Positions 54,735 through 63,233 of a stretch of DNA of 64,000 nucleotides are shown one piece after another; position 1 is the stretch's first letter, and the number at the start of each line of letters is the position of its first letter. The stretch comes from Parachlamydiales bacterium (lineage in GTDB: Bacteria; Chlamydiota; Chlamydiia; Chlamydiales; SM23-39). The stretch spans positions 124,001-188,000 of the forward strand of contig JAIBBX010000004.1 in the NCBI GenBank assembly GCA_019694475.1. The letters are read 5' to 3'. The position numbers were made by a program, and so were the translations under genes. The notes beneath the pieces were generated by a model. The model was given only the letters and a program-made list of their open reading frames with translations, ran no database searches and had not been told where the DNA came from.

Positions 54735-55042
54735 GCGTACAAGCGACTCGAGAACCTCTACTGAGGGACGATAAGAAAGAAGCGCAATCTGGCCAAAGAG
54801 TCCAAGACATTGAATTGGCGCCTAAGAGCGTTCAAAAGACTTCAAAGTCTTGCAGAGAAGTCTTTTCCCGATGCTGCCGAATCGGATGTAATTGTTTCTC
54901 TGGTCTTTTGCTTGAAAGCATCGGGATTGGTTTTTTAGCTGCTGGCGAAGGGGCCACTATGAAAACGGCCGGGGTTCTTGTCATGTTTCTGGGTTCGCTT
55001 TTTTTGAAAGATGCCTATACTGAATTCCGAAATCGGCGCTGA
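54731..55042 (+). CDS. Small protein with paired hydrophobic segment, Inc-like
   Basis: 103 residues; AAGGAAG precedes the ATG by a few bases. A charged N-terminus with Cys residues is followed by two closely spaced hydrophobic helices (~48-68 and ~74-93, GLLLESIGIGFLAAGEG / AGVLVMFLGSLFLKD), the Inc-type pattern. The 3' end overlaps recB by 62 bp. Paired with the upstream gene as an operon. Confidence 0.55.
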   Translation: MSVQATREPLLRDDKKEAQSGQRVQDIELAPKSVQKTSKSCREVFSRCCRIGCNCFSGLLLESIGIGFLAAGEGATMKTAGVLVMFLGSLFLKDAYTEFRNRR

Positions 55043-57962
55043 TCCACGTTCCTCCTCGGACAAACACATAATAAGCGCCGCCTAATTCGGCTTTAAAGTG
55101 TCTGCGGATCGCTTCTGCGTATAAGGTTGCTTGGAGGTCATAGTCATGGGTGTCCATCGCCTTTTTCAGTGAATCTGGCTCATAGTTTTCAAGCCAATTC
55201 GTTTTCCAATCGATCAAATACATCTTGTTCTTTCTCTGGAAAATCAGATCGATGAATCCTTTTACAAAATCAGGCGGAGTTGGGAACACAAATTCTGTTT
55301 CCACTTGAAAACGGTCGATTTCGCTCAAAGTAAACCATTCTTCTTCTCCTTGAAGAGGCATTGAGAGCGTTTGCCGAACCATTTGCTGAATTGCTTTTTG
55401 CCAAGGTTCAAGAGGAGAATGTTGCAGCTGTTCGGCAAGTATTGCATCAATTGCTCCAAGGTCTCTCCAAACGGGTTTTGGGGAGCTGAAGATTGCTTCG
55501 AATAGGGCGTGAATGGCGATCCCTGTTTCTGAGCCGCGCGGCATCGTTTGCAATGTAAACTGTGTGCAGTCGGGGTCAGTCCATTCCACTTCGCTCTCTT
55601 TGGTTCGGGCAAGCGTTGTAAAAGAAGAGAGGATGGAAAATTCATAAGATCGGGGCTTGGAAATAGGCTTCGAGATCATTGCTTTTTTCGAAAGAGCTAG
55701 AGGAGCAAAATCAAGAGGAGGTGAGAGAGTTTCATGGGAGATTGATTCGGTTTGAGAAAGAATTTTGATTTGTTCGACAAATGAGCCTTCAAAATATTGA
55801 GAAAAGAGTTCGATCGGAGAATGGGCGCCCGATGCCGCCTCCTTTTTCGAAAAAGCAATCGGCACATAGAGCCGTTTTTTCGCTCGTGTCATGGCCACAT
55901 AAAGCTGGCGCATCTTTTCTGCATTCAGTTCTGCAGCATCCTCCGATTGAGGAGTGCGGGTAGCAAGACCAAGGGCAAAGACCACATCGAATTCAAGCCC
56001 CTTGCTTATGTGCAGCGTCATGATTTGAACTGCCTCCTCGTCCACTTCCATTCTGCGGGATGCTCCCTCTTCGGGATCGAGATGTTTTAGGTGCTCTAAG
56101 AAACGCCCTAACCCTTCAAATGAAAATCCTTCATTCTTTTCCCATGCAAAGAGATGTTCAAAAATTTGCATCGCATCGGAATCGAGTGCAAATTCCTTTG
56201 CAAAAGAAACGAGGCCCTTTTCTTCCAAAAGAGTTTTCATTTCTGGTAAATAAAGATCGGGCTTTGCAAATGGGCCCGCCATGACAATGTTTGCCGCATT
56301 TTGATCATGCGGATGTAGCACGGCGTCGAAAAGTTCGTTAATGGCTTTAAAGGCATTGGTTTTTCCAAGAGGCGTGTGGCTCTTTGCGACCGCAGCAATT
56401 CCCCTTTTTTTCAGACAATCGAGCGCTTTTTCTGCTTGATAACGGTCTTTGACAAGGATCGCGCACCGTTTGCATTGCAGCTTTTCGATTTCACGAACAG
56501 CGTATGGCAAAAACGCTTCTTCAAACAGCGATTCTCCTTCTGCAATCATGAAATGAACTGCGCCTTTGCCATCTGTAAAGTCGGTTTCGATTTTAGCGCC
56601 GGCTTGTACAGGATAATAGGGCAGAGTTGAATTTGTTTTTGGAAGATGGAGCCATTCCCGGTTGAAGAGGGCATTAAGAGCTCCGATGAGACTTTTTGAG
56701 GAGCGGAAGTTGGTGTCGAGAAGATAGGAGTTTTGTTCTCCCAAAAAATGACGCGCTGCCAAATAGGTATAGATATCGGCCTTTCGGAACCGGTAAATCG
56801 ACTGTTTGGGATCTCCAACCAAGTATAGAGCCTTTAAGGGAGGATCAAAAAACAGATGCTGGAATATTTCCCACTGAACTGCATCAGTATCTTGGAATTC
56901 ATCGATGATGGCAGCTTCATATTTCTTTTGAACCCTCTCTTTAAATCGAGGGTTTTCCATGCTTTTTCGCATTTTGATCAGGATCTCATCGGGATCGAAA
57001 TGATCTGCTTCAGCTAAAATTTTCTCCGCGATCGGTTGGAATGCTTTTTGAAGTACGGGAAAAACTTTTTGTTTGACGAGCGGAGCAATATGGTTTCTAG
57101 CCCATTCGAAAAAACCTGGGTAGTTAAGAAATTTGGGCTCTTCTGCCCGCACTTTCCTATTTTCACGGTCCAGGAAATCAAATAAAGAACCTTTTTCTTT
57201 CAAAAGGGCTGGAAAAAGATCCATGTCGGCTAGCGCGCGCACCTGGATTTCGAAATTCCCCTTCATCGCTTTAAAGTTCTTCTCAAGCGCCCTGAAGTCA
57301 GCCATCAGCTTATCTTCTTCCAGCGTCCACCCATGTAAAGCGGCTTTACATTTGGCTGAAATCTCTGAGAAAGAAAGAGATGGCGCAAATTCTTTAAGTT
57401 CAAGGAGCTTTTCGGCAATTGAGTCCATCGAATCAAATTCCTTGAAAAGAAGGCTTAGCTGCTCTGTGCATAGCAAAGAAGGGTCGATGCCGTGCTCCAG
57501 GAAATCGCGTGCTGCGAGCTGCAATACTTCTGGGATTTTTTTTCCTTCATCTGGATTGGATAGCGAGCTTACGTTTGCCTCAAAGGCAAATTCTTTGAGC
57601 ATGCGGTAGCAAAATCCATGGATGGTGAAAATTTGACATTGGTCAAAGCAAGCAAGCGCGTCTGTCAAGGCTTGGGTCGATTGAGGAGAGCCGAAATGGG
57701 GCTGCAGATAGTGCCAAGAAGATTCTCCAGATTTGATATTGCAGAGCGCTGCCTCTAAATTGGAACGGATACGCGCTTTCAACTCGCGCGTCGCAGCTCT
57801 TGTGAAAGTGACAGCCAGAATCTGTTCGACCTCGACGCCTTCTAAAATCAGCCGAACGAAAATATGTTCAATCGAAAAGGTTTTTCCAGTCCCGGCAGAT
57901 GCTTCCAGCAAGTGGGGACCGAAAAGAGGGCAGTCTAAGGCAAGACAATCAAATTTCTGCAT
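54981..57962 (-). CDS. recB: Exonuclease V beta chain (RecB helicase-nuclease)
   Basis: 993 residues. UvrD-like helicase with EASAGTGKTFSIEHIFVRLI (Walker A, ~20-40), AAIIDEFQDTDAVQW (motif II), YLVGDPKQSIYRFRKAD, and TLHISKGLEFDVVFALG (motif V). A C-terminal nuclease domain has GFIDLIFQRKNKMYLIDWKTNW near residue 916. It is the 3'-5' motor and nuclease of RecBCD. One copy of the dispersed palindrome lies in its coding region. Its 3' end overlaps a small convergent gene. Confidence 0.94.
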   Translation of the reverse strand: MQKFDCLALDCPLFGPHLLEASAGTGKTFSIEHIFVRLILEGVEVEQILAVTFTRAATRELKARIRSNLEAALCNIKSGESSWHYLQPHFGSPQSTQALTDALACFDQCQIFTIHGFCYRMLKEFAFEANVSSLSNPDEGKKIPEVLQLAARDFLEHGIDPSLLCTEQLSLLFKEFDSMDSIAEKLLELKEFAPSLSFSEISAKCKAALHGWTLEEDKLMADFRALEKNFKAMKGNFEIQVRALADMDLFPALLKEKGSLFDFLDRENRKVRAEEPKFLNYPGFFEWARNHIAPLVKQKVFPVLQKAFQPIAEKILAEADHFDPDEILIKMRKSMENPRFKERVQKKYEAAIIDEFQDTDAVQWEIFQHLFFDPPLKALYLVGDPKQSIYRFRKADIYTYLAARHFLGEQNSYLLDTNFRSSKSLIGALNALFNREWLHLPKTNSTLPYYPVQAGAKIETDFTDGKGAVHFMIAEGESLFEEAFLPYAVREIEKLQCKRCAILVKDRYQAEKALDCLKKRGIAAVAKSHTPLGKTNAFKAINELFDAVLHPHDQNAANIVMAGPFAKPDLYLPEMKTLLEEKGLVSFAKEFALDSDAMQIFEHLFAWEKNEGFSFEGLGRFLEHLKHLDPEEGASRRMEVDEEAVQIMTLHISKGLEFDVVFALGLATRTPQSEDAAELNAEKMRQLYVAMTRAKKRLYVPIAFSKKEAASGAHSPIELFSQYFEGSFVEQIKILSQTESISHETLSPPLDFAPLALSKKAMISKPISKPRSYEFSILSSFTTLARTKESEVEWTDPDCTQFTLQTMPRGSETGIAIHALFEAIFSSPKPVWRDLGAIDAILAEQLQHSPLEPWQKAIQQMVRQTLSMPLQGEEEWFTLSEIDRFQVETEFVFPTPPDFVKGFIDLIFQRKNKMYLIDWKTNWLENYEPDSLKKAMDTHDYDLQATLYAEAIRRHFKAELGGAYYVFVRGGTWISADFGIQYRHLSKKANPET
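57333..57355 (+). repeat. Dispersed 23-bp palindromic motif, copy 3 (inside recB)
   Basis: ATGTAAAGC-G-GCTTTACA followed by TTTGG, within the recB codons for CKAALHGW. See copies at 24489 and 33650. Confidence 0.75.
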
Positions 57963-58004
57963 GGCTTTACAAAATAGCTCTCGACCATTTTAAATGAAAG
58001 GCAC

Positions 58005-58766
58005 ATGAAAACCATCTATTTTTTACTTCTAATTGCTGCAGCTCTTCATTCAGACGTTTGGGACCCTGACGGGACTCAAGATGTCCCCGAGACACAAAAA
58101 GAGGTTTTGATCATAAGTCTTGGCTCCCACTGCTTGACTGCTTCTCTGATCAGAAATAGCGGTCTCAGGAGTGCCGCTTATCCGTTTGATTGGCTGTTGT
58201 CATTGGACAATGAAGGGGTTGTTCAAATGCTCGATGATGATTTTGCCTACTTTTTAGATGAAGAATTTTTGGCTCCGGATAGTTTGCTTCTTCCAAAAGC
58301 TCATGCTGAAAGTCTCGTTCATTTAAAATACCACGTCGAATTCGTACACGAAGGAAACTTTCGCTCCAATTGTCTTCAAAATATTCAAAGAGTGAAAGAG
58401 AAATACGCAAGGCGGATTGAGCGTTTTAAAAATCTTGCCCATTTTCCAGGGACCGTCTATTTCGTGCGCTGCAATTACCTGGATGGACAAACAGACATTC
58501 ATCGCTCATTTAAATTTAGTGAAATTGTCGATATTTCCGATGCAGATGCGATTCGAATCCATGCATCGTTGAAAAAACGATTCCCAGAGTTGAAATTTAA
58601 ACTCATTATTGTGAATCAATCCTCATCTATGGAAGAGAGGATCTCAATGGAGCAAATAGACGAGGCGGGGATTCTTAAAACCAGGGCCAATTTTACTTCA
58701 AATGAGAGGCTCTATCAGGCGTATGCGCAGTTTTTTCACTCCCTCTTGGTGGATACAAATCAATAA
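58005..58766 (+). CDS. Secreted DUF1796-type papain-like protein
   Basis: 253 residues. A short N-terminal signal (MKTIYFLLLIAAALHS) is followed by ISLGSHCLTASLIRNSGLRS and YPFDWL, the hallmark of the DUF1796 family of putative papain-like cysteine peptidases, with the likely nucleophile Cys43. Family function is not known. The last 74 bp overlap recC, which converges with it. The start codon is the ATG at 58005. Confidence 0.7.
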   Translation: MKTIYFLLLIAAALHSDVWDPDGTQDVPETQKEVLIISLGSHCLTASLIRNSGLRSAAYPFDWLLSLDNEGVVQMLDDDFAYFLDEEFLAPDSLLLPKAHAESLVHLKYHVEFVHEGNFRSNCLQNIQRVKEKYARRIERFKNLAHFPGTVYFVRCNYLDGQTDIHRSFKFSEIVDISDADAIRIHASLKKRFPELKFKLIIVNQSSSMEERISMEQIDEAGILKTRANFTSNERLYQAYAQFFHSLLVDTNQ

Positions 58767-61509
58767 GTCCCTGAAAAGTACTTTGCAAACACGGCATCCA
58801 TTTTTCTATCGATTCTGGAGTCCATTCCGCCCGCGCTAGCACCCATTCCAAAACTGCATCTTCGAAACGAGAATCAAGATTTCCGAGATCTTTTTTCCGT
58901 AAAATCGAATCGGCCCATTCAGGCAATAAAGGCGAGGGCGCGTGAAGGCAGTGGAAATAGTATTCGACAAATGTTTTGAGTTGTTCATGCGCGTTGCAAA
59001 TCGATTTTGTTTTTCCGTTTCGCAGCATCCAGATCTGTGTTGTATCCATTGCGATTGAGGCCGCCAAAACTTCAGGCCAAATTTTGAGCGTTCCTCCGAT
59101 ATTGTCTTCATTGAGAGAAATGATTCCTTTCAAAGAGGCCATTTTGATTTCGCCAACGAGCTTTATTTTCAAATTGTCCCAATGCAAGACAATTGCTGGC
59201 AGGATGACACTCGGGCCATCCCAGGTTAAGCTTGTGCAGTTTTCTCTAAGATGAAGAGCGATCGGTTCGATTTGCCATTCTTTTAGCAGTTCTTTTCTCT
59301 CTTCCACTTTGTCTCGAACTTCCATCTCCATGGCAGTCTTAAATGAGCCCGGGAGTTCGACGATTGGTGCATCTGCTAGATCCCGCACGAGTTTTCCTTT
59401 GAGCAGTTTGAATGAGTCTTCGAGTTCTTCGTCGAGGAAAATATTATGGGCATTTTGCAAGAAGAACTTCCAAGGATGGCGCGCGAGCTTCTTGAGTTCA
59501 TGGATCGATAAAGTCATTTCTCCTTCGGGCAATTGTGTTCTTGCAAAAGGAGGGAAATGGAGCCTCTTAACGACTTCTTGGGTTTTTTGCTGCCGGTAGG
59601 TTTGCACGATCGATGGGCCTGTGACGCTTAAAAGCTCTTGGACGAGGAGAGATGGATTGACCGGTTTGCCTTCTTCAGCGGATAAGTGGCCGTAGCTGAT
59701 GCGCAGCAATTCTTTAGCTGCAAAAATGGCTTGAAGGAATGCATATCTGTCATAATCGCCTTGGGAGGGAATTTTCCCTTTGAGCAAATCGAGAGAGGAG
59801 GGCATCTCGATTCTGGGAAAGCTCATCTCATCCATGCCAATGAGAAAGAGTGCCCTTGCTGGAATCATCGAGCCTTCCTCGATTGAAGAAAACCGGACGG
59901 CATGCAACTTTGAGCCATTTATTTGTCCATAAGCAGGCGTCGACAGAAAATGTCTTGCGATATCTAGCGGGAACTTTGTCGGATCGCTGTTTTTCCTCAT
60001 CTGCAGCATGAGATTGCTAAAGCGCATTTTAACAATCGCATCTTCATCTGATTCAGCTAGCAAAAATGTATCTGCTGTTTTTTGTAGAACCTCTGCCCAT
60101 TCAACCAGTGTTTTTTCCCCCTTAAGATTGAGAGCTTGAAGCTCAAAAAGAGTGGAGAGAAGTTCTTCAAAAAGATCGGGGTTAATCTGCATCGGTTTTA
60201 AATAAATGAGCGCATCCAAAAGTGCGTCGAGCCCTTTTTCCCAAGATCTGCCGCTTGCGTCTTCGATTTCTCCTAATGTTTCTTTGAGAACTGATTTTCG
60301 GTGCGATGCATCGATTCCCCATTCGATTTTAGCGTTTTCTATCCATCCTCGAAATCTTTCAAGCGTTTCTGCATCCCACCCTTTTTTGCGATAAAAGGAG
60401 GGCGTTTCGAATAGGGAAAGAATCTCTTCAGCTTCCCATCTGCCTGAGCCGAGCTGCATCAGACGCAGGAGTCCTTGCTTAAATGAACTTTGTTTTGAAC
60501 TATCTATCTTCGAGATGCGGAAAGGAATTCCATCGCCAAAAACATACTCGATCAAGGGCACGTACGGTTCGATATCGGGAGCAAGCACCGAAATTTCGCC
60601 ATAAGGAATATCGATTCGAAGAATTTCTTCTTTGAGTGCTTCGATTTCGGCAAGTTTTGATGAGCCAGTTTGCAGAATTTGAATAGAGGGATCGATCTTC
60701 GGCTCTTTGGTCTCTTCAAAAGTGAGGAGGTCGTATTGGATTTGTGTGAGCAGAGTCGTCGGTTCAAGCGGAAAATAGCACTCTTCCAATTCTAAATCGT
60801 TGAGGCCTCTCAAGGTCAATCGGCCTAATTTACCCCAATTGGCAAGATTTCTCGGCCTTTGGCGTAAATAGCCATCTAGGCTTTCCCGTTTTTCTTGCTT
60901 CGCTCCTCTTTTTTTCCAATATCGATTCAAACTTTTCCGTTCCTTATCGGAGCAAATATCTTCCCAAAATTCAATGCAGGGAGAAAATTGGTAGATTGAA
61001 AGTGCGGGGGCGTTCAGCAAAGATTGCCAGTAGAGAGGAGGCAAATAGTCGATCGCAAAGCAAATAATGGGTTCTGAAATCGCAAACTCTTGCGGAGATG
61101 CCAATTCCTGGATCATTTCGGTTTGCCAATCGTCCTTATTTAATAAAGAAGGATTTTGTTCATATTTGGTAAATAGAGAAGCCAATTGCCCAGTCAATTC
61201 CAACCGTCTCTTTTTTTTCCCTTCTAAATAACCGATCAGTTCGGGGACTTGGCCATTTCCTAGGGCAGTATAAATGGAACAATATTTCTCTAACGGTGTA
61301 CGGGAGGATGGGAATAGCTGCTGGGGCTCAATGATTTTCAGGCCCATTGCGATCCCTTTTCTTTTCGCAATTTCGAGCAAAAGCCATTGTCTGATCCCGC
61401 CATTTGGGACAAGAATGGTCTGCAGGCGCATTGGATCTCTGTTCAAATCCAATTCTTGGATCAAAGGATCAACAAGAAAATCAAGCTGTTGACTTAGAAA
61501 GAGCTTCAT
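58693..61509 (-). CDS. recC: Exonuclease V gamma chain
   Basis: 938 residues, shorter than enterobacterial RecC. N-terminus MKLFLSQQLDFLVDPLIQEL and the following IVPNGGIRQWLLLEIAKRKG are typical, as are HAVRFSSIEEGSMIPARALFLIGMDEMSFPR and PSSLDLL. RecC splits the duplex and recognises Chi-like sites. It converges with the DUF1796 gene and lies ~750 bp upstream of recB on the same strand. The C-terminal nuclease-like fold is degenerate as expected. Confidence 0.9.
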   Translation of the reverse strand: MKLFLSQQLDFLVDPLIQELDLNRDPMRLQTILVPNGGIRQWLLLEIAKRKGIAMGLKIIEPQQLFPSSRTPLEKYCSIYTALGNGQVPELIGYLEGKKKRRLELTGQLASLFTKYEQNPSLLNKDDWQTEMIQELASPQEFAISEPIICFAIDYLPPLYWQSLLNAPALSIYQFSPCIEFWEDICSDKERKSLNRYWKKRGAKQEKRESLDGYLRQRPRNLANWGKLGRLTLRGLNDLELEECYFPLEPTTLLTQIQYDLLTFEETKEPKIDPSIQILQTGSSKLAEIEALKEEILRIDIPYGEISVLAPDIEPYVPLIEYVFGDGIPFRISKIDSSKQSSFKQGLLRLMQLGSGRWEAEEILSLFETPSFYRKKGWDAETLERFRGWIENAKIEWGIDASHRKSVLKETLGEIEDASGRSWEKGLDALLDALIYLKPMQINPDLFEELLSTLFELQALNLKGEKTLVEWAEVLQKTADTFLLAESDEDAIVKMRFSNLMLQMRKNSDPTKFPLDIARHFLSTPAYGQINGSKLHAVRFSSIEEGSMIPARALFLIGMDEMSFPRIEMPSSLDLLKGKIPSQGDYDRYAFLQAIFAAKELLRISYGHLSAEEGKPVNPSLLVQELLSVTGPSIVQTYRQQKTQEVVKRLHFPPFARTQLPEGEMTLSIHELKKLARHPWKFFLQNAHNIFLDEELEDSFKLLKGKLVRDLADAPIVELPGSFKTAMEMEVRDKVEERKELLKEWQIEPIALHLRENCTSLTWDGPSVILPAIVLHWDNLKIKLVGEIKMASLKGIISLNEDNIGGTLKIWPEVLAASIAMDTTQIWMLRNGKTKSICNAHEQLKTFVEYYFHCLHAPSPLLPEWADSILRKKDLGNLDSRFEDAVLEWVLARAEWTPESIEKWMPCLQSTFQGLIDLYPPRGSEKTAHTPDRASHLK

Positions 61510-61539
61510 TGAAATGAGTATGGCAGATACAGCTGATCT

Positions 61540-62553
61540 TTACCATGTGTAAACGACGCTGAACTGGCCTGTTGCGAAAACAGAACTGTTGCGTCCATAC
61601 ACTGAGAACTGGACGCCCCACAAAATACCCAGATTTTCATTCCAGTTGTATTCGATTGCGGGAGCCAGGCTCAAATTGTCGCTATAGGGGCCGCCGACGC
61701 CAGCGACAGTTCCATCTGCGTTAAGGCCCGGGTTCCCATGGAATTTGGTTCTATTTGTGGCTGTGTAGACGACGTCTAAAGCAAATACCCATCTTTGAGT
61801 AAAGCTCACTTCCATTCCGAAGTCGGCAGTCAATCTATTGCCAGGGCTTACTTTCCCTTTTGTTCCAAAACCGCCGCCATATGCGTTGAATTCTTCTACA
61901 TGGACATCTGTAGAAACAGTGTAGCCAAGGAAAGCGCGGACATTCATTGGATAAGGATAGGTCCACCAAATGACTTTAGAAATGGCGTAGCCGAATGTTG
62001 TCGCATAGGCTCCGCTTCCTGTTGCATTTAATCCCAAACCATTTGTGCTAAGATGTTGGTATTTGCCCGTTGGGAAGGATTCGGCAATCGTGAATTTCAT
62101 GCCGGGAAGGTAAAGAGTTTGGCGCAAAATCGGGAATCCAATCGTGGTTCCTAGATCATTAAAACCGCCTCCAGTATGGCCTCCTTGCCAGTTTACAATT
62201 GCAGCAGGCCCGAATACAAAATCCATTGTATTTGTGATGCCGATCTGCATCGGAGGGACTACTTGGAGTGAGTAAACGTTGTCTTTTCTTGAAACTACGT
62301 GGCGCTCGCTGTCGTAGGCTGCCCATGATCCTGTCACAAACAAATACGGCTGAATGTTTGCATAGCCAGGAGGCATCATCGAAGCAGATGGGGTAACGAG
62401 CGGACCGGTATACCAAGGGTTGAACATTTCTTTCGCTTGTTTGTATTTCGCTTCTGCGGCGTCGAGTTCTTTTTGAATTTCTTCAGGCGATTTTTGATCT
62501 TGAGACCAAGCAATCATTGGCAAGAGGCCGAGGAATAAAATAAATAAGCGCAT
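61540..62553 (-). CDS. Outer-membrane beta-barrel protein (phenol_MetA_deg/transporter type)
   Basis: 337 residues from the ATG at 62553, which gives a clean signal peptide (MRLFILFLGLLPMIAWS); a second ATG at 62580 would add nine residues, and neither has a good ribosome-binding site. A short coiled segment is followed by aromatic-terminated beta strands and a final VFATGQFSVVYTW, an outer-membrane insertion signature. Chlamydial genomes carry such barrels of unknown substrate. Confidence 0.7.
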   Translation of the reverse strand: MRLFILFLGLLPMIAWSQDQKSPEEIQKELDAAEAKYKQAKEMFNPWYTGPLVTPSASMMPPGYANIQPYLFVTGSWAAYDSERHVVSRKDNVYSLQVVPPMQIGITNTMDFVFGPAAIVNWQGGHTGGGFNDLGTTIGFPILRQTLYLPGMKFTIAESFPTGKYQHLSTNGLGLNATGSGAYATTFGYAISKVIWWTYPYPMNVRAFLGYTVSTDVHVEEFNAYGGGFGTKGKVSPGNRLTADFGMEVSFTQRWVFALDVVYTATNRTKFHGNPGLNADGTVAGVGGPYSDNLSLAPAIEYNWNENLGILWGVQFSVYGRNSSVFATGQFSVVYTW

Positions 62554-62687
62554 GGGAATTTTCTGGGGTTCAATGTTCATAGCTTAATTTTTATCTCAAA
62601 CAGACAAAAGATTCAATTTTTTTCTGTTTTTCAGAAACCTATTTCTTAATCTATAATCACCGGCAAAAAAATTAAGGATCAAAAAAT

Positions 62688-63233
62688 ATGTCCTCTACTG
62701 CGATTCAGAGAGTTGTTTACCTCATCATCCCCCTCTTAGGGTGAGTGTTGTTGAAGGAAGAGACAGACTTCTGCGGATCTATTCCGTGTTAAAGTGTTGG
62801 CAAATGCAATCGAATCTTCAGGAATTAGGAGAGGAATCGGATAATTTTGGCGGCCCTACAGCCGATCATCGCGAAAAGGCGTCAAGTTACTATAACATCG
62901 CTCAGAAAACATCTGAAGTAGTTGTTTCAAAGCTCGGATACTGCGGAAGAGAAAATCACGAAAAATTCAACAGTTATCAAATTGTTGCCGCTTACGATCC
63001 TATGGGGAATTTGCAGGGAGTTTCGGTGATGCGGCATGTTGGGAAAAAAGGGGCTGCAGCAAAAAATCATTATTCAGGCTTTGGTAAAAAATCAAATGAT
63101 TGCTTGCGATGAAGATGAATTGCCTGCAACTAAGCTTTATCATGCCGAATATCTTCCTTTTCCAATGCAGGAAAGCTTAAAACAGCCAGAGAAATTTAAG
63201 CCCGTTATAGATGAAAAAGAGATTGATGTTTAG
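62688..63233 (+). pseudogene. Frameshifted gene of unknown function
   Basis: An ATG at 62688 (frame 1) starts MSSTAIQRVVYLIIPLLG and meets a TGA at 62742. A second frame then reads SVVEGRDRLLRIYSVLKCW on to the DPMGNLQGVSVMRH region. At the run GGGAAAAAAGGGG (~63043) the frame shifts back and reads KKGLQQKIIIQALVKNQM to the end. Joined, they make ~180 residues. Two frameshifts, one at a homopolymer, indicate a pseudogene or sequencing errors. Confidence 0.55.
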
